Source: Hybos culiciformis (lineage: Eukaryota; Arthropoda; Insecta; Diptera; Hybotidae). From it: a stretch of 64,000 nt of DNA. The DNA lies in NCBI GenBank assembly GCA_964007475.1, contig OZ023274.1:23332043-23396042 (forward strand). The letters run 5' to 3'. Below the pieces are notes generated by a model that was not told where the DNA came from, did no database searches, and saw only the letters and a list, made by a program, of their open reading frames with translations. Shown here in pieces: positions 59,739-64,000 of the stretch (its first letter is position 1; every line of letters begins with the position of its first letter). The position numbers and the translations under genes are program-made.

Positions 59739-59968
59739 CGTAAATGTTAATAATACATTACATTTACCGGCGCGATTGGCCCTATTTCTGTGTAGGGCGT
59801 AGAGGGGGTCTTCCAGAACGAGAAGGGGAGGGGTGCGGGGTAGTCGATGGGCGAACTGGTGGTTGGTCAGTGTGATTTGCGTCGCGCTTTCTGTGACACC
59901 TCGTCTACGCCCTACACAAGAATGGGGCCAATCGGGCCGGTGAATCTACTGTAGTATTAACATTTACG
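59739..59968. repeat. GC-rich foldback element, about 230 bp
   Basis: The left arm has CGTAAATGTTAATA, CATTTACCGGCGCGATTGGC and TGTGTAGGGCGTAGA. The right arm, as reverse complement, has CGTAAATGTTAATACTACAG, CACCGGCCCGATTGGCC and TGTGTAGGGCGTAGA. The stems are imperfect but unmistakable around a GC-rich centre (GGGGAGGGGTGCGGGG). The flank to the left carries further CGGTAAATGT copies. This looks like a MITE-type element of different base composition from its host. Confidence 0.85.
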
Positions 59969-61352
59969 AGAGGTGAACTTACCTTTATATATATGTAATA
60001 GGAATTGGTAGATGACACCTTGTCAAGATTATCTATATGACACTGCAATGTAAAATACCTCGGACACTCAAACTTTAACTTTTTTATATAATTGTTCGTT
60101 TGATTATAGCAGTAATCCAGGTAAATATTTTAGAAACTCATTTTATGTACAAATATATTTTCTACAATTTTTTCTTCGCTTCAAAAAGCAATAAAAACTT
60201 AAAAACTATAATTTTGTTGTAGTAACTTTTGCTCCAATTTTTTTACTATACATTTTTGCAATAACTATATAATTAAATAATTATATATTTAAATAATTAT
60301 AATATTACATAATTATTCCAAGATTTTGAGCACTTATGACCAAGAAATAAAGCGGCTTTAATAACTTATTCTCACTCTGTTATATTTTAAATTTAATTTT
60401 CCATTGAGTTTTCTTTTCAATGCATCCATCAGATAACAATTGTATTCATTTTTTTTCTTATACAGGATTTTAATAAATTTTAGGAAATTCTTTAATTAAT
60501 AAAAATAATCTGAAATTCATGTTTGCCTATTGAAAGTTTTTCTATTTTGTAACTTTAGTAAAAAAAATAATGGAAATAAGTAGGTATATTGAGTTTGAGA
60601 AAACCTATATTTGTTAATGATTATATTGAATTAAAAAATATTTGTAGTTGGAAAATAAATTTTTAAAGATATTTACTTCTATTCAACTTATTTGTCCTTA
60701 ATTTTTAATTTAATTTAAAAAAATGAATTTAAATTTTAATTTTTTAGATAATTGATTTCGAAATATAAATTTAAACATTTTTAACATAATAGCAAAATAG
60801 TGCCAGACTAATAGAACAAACTTTAAAGAATATATCGTTTCAAAAGCTTCAGTCATTTAAAAAAAAAAAAAAAAAACACAATTTTATAGATAGAACAAAA
60901 ATTTAAGTAATATTACTAATAAATCATTTTTCTTCCTAAAAAAAAAAATATGTATATAAATTTTAGTTCCTTCTATATTAGACACCACATCTGAAAAAAC
61001 ATTGTAATTTTATATATTTTTTAAGAAAAATCTGCAAGATGCATAATATCAGTTTTTTGTACTTATTCAACTTGTTGAACAATATTTTATTTTGTTCCTT
61101 ATTTTAGCTATATATGAATCATTTAATACGAAAAAATATTTCTGTTTTATATAATCTATCACAATATTAATGTGGGTAAAAAAACAAAGAATGATAAATT
61201 AAATTGTGAATTTTATTTTTATTTTTGGTACGTTATATAATATTAACAGATTTAGCAGCGAATTTTTTCTGACTACCACTGCCTTTTAGTTATATAGTAT
61301 AGAGAACTGAAAGCAATTAAATCTGCTCCATTGAGATTTACTTAATTCAATT
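59969..61352. other. AT-rich gene-poor sequence
   Basis: No supported feature is seen. Confidence 0.55.
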
Positions 61353-61431
61353 TAGTGATGTTCGATATTTTAGGATATCTGTGTTCTGATATTTATCGAT
61401 ATGCGTTATTCGGAGATATCGAACATCCCTA
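61353..61431. repeat. 79-bp foldback with TAGTGATGTTCGATAT-like ends
   Basis: The left end TAGTGATGTTCGATAT pairs with the right end, whose reverse complement is TAGGGATGTTCGATAT (15 of 16 bases). GATATC-type repeats fill the middle. It resembles two transposon termini left back to back after internal deletion. Confidence 0.7.
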
Positions 61432-64000
61432 AGTTTTATTTGTGAAAGTCATAACACATCATCCTAATTCTCGTAGTTAAGGGGATAAGTCATATTAACT
61501 AAAATTTGGAAGCCATTTCTTATGATTGAAAACAAATAGTTCTGAAAAATTCTGAATTCTTTTTCCGGAATATGATTTTTTTTTATTCAAAATATATACA
61601 TATTAATACATAGAATTTATGTTGTAACATAATTTCTTATGAGTTTATATTTTGTAGCGAAAAAAAAAAAAACTAAGTGATATTAAGCAAAAAAAAAAAA
61701 AAATATTTACATGGAAAATATAAAAATGTCTAATATCTTTCCTGCCTGCCTTAGGCAATTGAAAAATTAAAGCAATAAAAATTTGAGATATTCTTAAAAT
61801 TCAAAAAAAAAAAAAATTTATTACATTTTTCTCTATATGAGTGGACTTTCCGATGATCTAAGCATTATATGTATATGATTTGATTTTTTCATCGAAAGGA
61901 AAAAAGGAATGAAAATTCGGCAAAGAGATAGTTATTTTTCGTCCCTTTTATTTTTTTTATTTTTAATTAACATATAAAGTTTTATGAGATCATATAATGA
62001 CTTTTTTTTTACACAAAATAATAAAATTATTAAGGGTTCACAATATTTATTTTGAAATTTTTTCTTTTATATATTTTATAGAAATTTAGTTCCCAAATCA
62101 AGAAATCAACCATAAAAGACATGAACTTATATACATATATATATTTCCAACATTGAATTGAACATTTTGTGTCAAAACAAAAGTCAAAACAAATAAAATT
62201 AATAATAAATTAAATGAAAAATATTAATTTTTAAGTCAAACGAAAATAGCATTTTTGTTTTCTGTTTTAAGATTATTTAATAAAACGCTTACGATTATTG
62301 ATAATTTGATATTGTTATGATATTCCAAGTACTGAGAACGTTCCTGTGTATATTTTTGGTATTTAAGGAAGCCGCGAAAGAATTTGACACCATAAGTATT
62401 GCGCAACAACCATCATTTTTACTTCTTCATGATAATTTTAAAAATCTAAATTACTTCTCGTATAAGTAATTCTATAAAAAAAGTGTTTAAAACTTACACA
62501 AAATTTTTGATTTATACAAAGGATATATGTACAACGAAGGACTTTATAGAATAATGTTAGTTCTATTCACATAGGAAAAAAGTTAAATTACAGAAATAAT
62601 TGCATAATGAGATGAAAAACTTTAGTAAAATTCATAATTTCAGATATTAAACAAAATTTTTGGTAATATTTAACATCAAAAAATTTCCGTCAAAAGAAGA
62701 TTAATTTCCATTATTTTTTTTTTTATTCAAGATTTAAATTTTTTTTTTTCTTATTTTCTTCGTAAGGAGAATATGTCTTATATGGTTTTTTTCTTTTTAA
62801 CATTCTGTTAAATTAGTCATGGTTATACAAAACTAAGATGAATTTCATTTATCAAATAAATTTTTATGATATGAAATTTTTAACATTTCAAAGTTTGCAA
62901 AAATGTTATAAGTTGTTAAATAATATTTTTTTGTTTTTTTTTGGAAATATTAATAGTTTCGAATAAACTAAGAAATTGTATAATAATATTTTATGTAATA
63001 TCAATTTGGATTTTATTAATCCGTCATAATTATGATACTTACTTCAAATGGATGATGAACAAATTGTGTCAATTCCAACGTTTCGGGATTGTTGATAATT
63101 TAACATCCAGCCTGCTAGAAATTTATTTTAATATGCCAAATATATAAGTTAGTAAAAAAAAGTTATAAGAACCATCCGGCGTTGACTTCACAAAATAGCA
63201 AATATTTTGCTCAAGATCGGTATTTCTCCTAAATTTAGATGTTCGGGAGGTGCTCAATTGGAAAACCACAGAGTATAAACTCAAATTTTTAGAACATACA
63301 TCTTATCAATTTGGCAGCATTAGATTCAAATACTAAAATCGTAACTGTGCACTTCCTTTTAAAAATAAATTTATATAAAAATATATAAAAAATATTATAT
63401 AAAAATTTATATAAAAAACACTTTTTATATAAATTTCATACTTCTATTTTGCTAAGAAAATGCAAATAATCCAGAAATCTAAAAGATATCATATAAAACC
63501 AAAAGAAAAAACCAAAAGAATAAAAGATTGTTAAAAATATTTGGCTGATGTAAATTCTCCAAAAAGGGTGAAATGAATGATGAAGACTGAAATTTTCTTT
63601 TAAGAAAAGTTTTTGAATAAGATAAATCGAATAATATAGAAAAAAAAAAAAGAAAAAAGAAATATTGTATGTATAACTAATTAAGGATATATGGAAAATT
63701 CTTATCTTTAAACGAAGTAATATAAATTTCAACAAGAAATTGGTTTTTCTGACATTAGACAATATACTGTTTTCAAAGACAAGTTAAGCAATAATTAAAT
63801 GGAAAAGATATAACATAATATCTACGTATATACTTATGCATATATTATTTTATACATGTATGTTGTGTATATTAATAATAATATATGTATAGTATATATA
63901 TAGTTTTGTTTTTATAATCTTATATTTATTTGAATTTTTGCAAAAAAAAGAAATGGATATATATGTATTTAGATAATTTTCATATTTGGTCAATTACATT
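61432..64000. other. AT-rich gene-poor sequence to window end
   Basis: No gene is supported. Small frames (62941-63147 plus, 63436-63762 minus) are Phe/Ile/Lys-rich products of composition. Runs of (AT)n and homopolymers are common. Confidence 0.55.

Noticed and set aside
63436..63762. 108-codon minus-strand frame
   Set aside because: It is Phe/Ile-rich from poly-A tracts on the plus strand and only mimics a membrane protein.

Overview
This is a eukaryotic, strongly AT-rich window, almost certainly from an insect. The reasons are spliced genes with GT/AG introns, an R1-like non-LTR retrotransposon ending in a (CCTAA)n tract, several hAT transposon remnants, and two animal genes whose closest matches from memory are TMEM145 and the cytoplasmic dynein 2 heavy chain (DYNC2H1, called beethoven/btv in flies). 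The order cannot be fixed from the sequence alone. No rRNA, tRNA, CRISPR or prokaryotic feature was found.

Region 1 (1-6.5 kb) is a transposon graveyard. A foldback repeat at 219-405 is interrupted by a 5'-truncated, dead non-LTR retrotransposon (403-2279). The repeat resumes after the insertion at about 2280. A second, uninterrupted copy (4665-4870) and a third, eroded copy (5542-6055) lie inside a decayed hAT transposon (4200-6497), which still carries the C-terminal dimerisation end of its transposase. A CA microsatellite lies near 3.7 kb.

Region 2 (9.6-30.05 kb) holds the only two intact genes I can support, placed tail to tail. A TMEM145-like seven-transmembrane protein runs on the plus strand (9689-12982, 7 exons, 736 codons by my assembly). 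The cytoplasmic dynein 2 heavy chain runs on the minus strand (29862 down to 13327, 28 exons, 4155 codons by my assembly; reading phase is kept at every junction). Their stop codons are about 345 bp apart. DYNC2H1 is the retrograde motor of intraflagellar transport, and its fly orthologue acts in ciliated mechanosensory neurons. Each gene has a sequence one base off the RFX X-box consensus within about 200 bp upstream of its start codon, which suggests, but does not prove, shared control in ciliated cells.

Region 3 (30-64 kb) shows no complete gene. It is AT-rich sequence with homopolymer runs, studded with hAT ends or short hAT elements (30546-30592, 33724-33790, 36475-37453 with an exact 8-bp target duplication, 38168-38610), a probable retroposon tail (47760-48013), and an unusual set of hairpin-forming loci. 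These are a 43-bp perfect inverted repeat beside a 15-bp minisatellite (39.9-40.16 kb), a palindrome array flanking a broken coding fragment (40.19-40.86 kb), two arrays of about 17-bp units that switch orientation around a centre (45.66-46.09 and 51.75-52.15 kb), a 355-bp near-perfect hairpin (49.49-49.85 kb), a GC-rich foldback (59.74-59.97 kb) and a 79-bp foldback (61.35-61.43 kb). The orientation-switching minisatellites are the least explained structures in the window.
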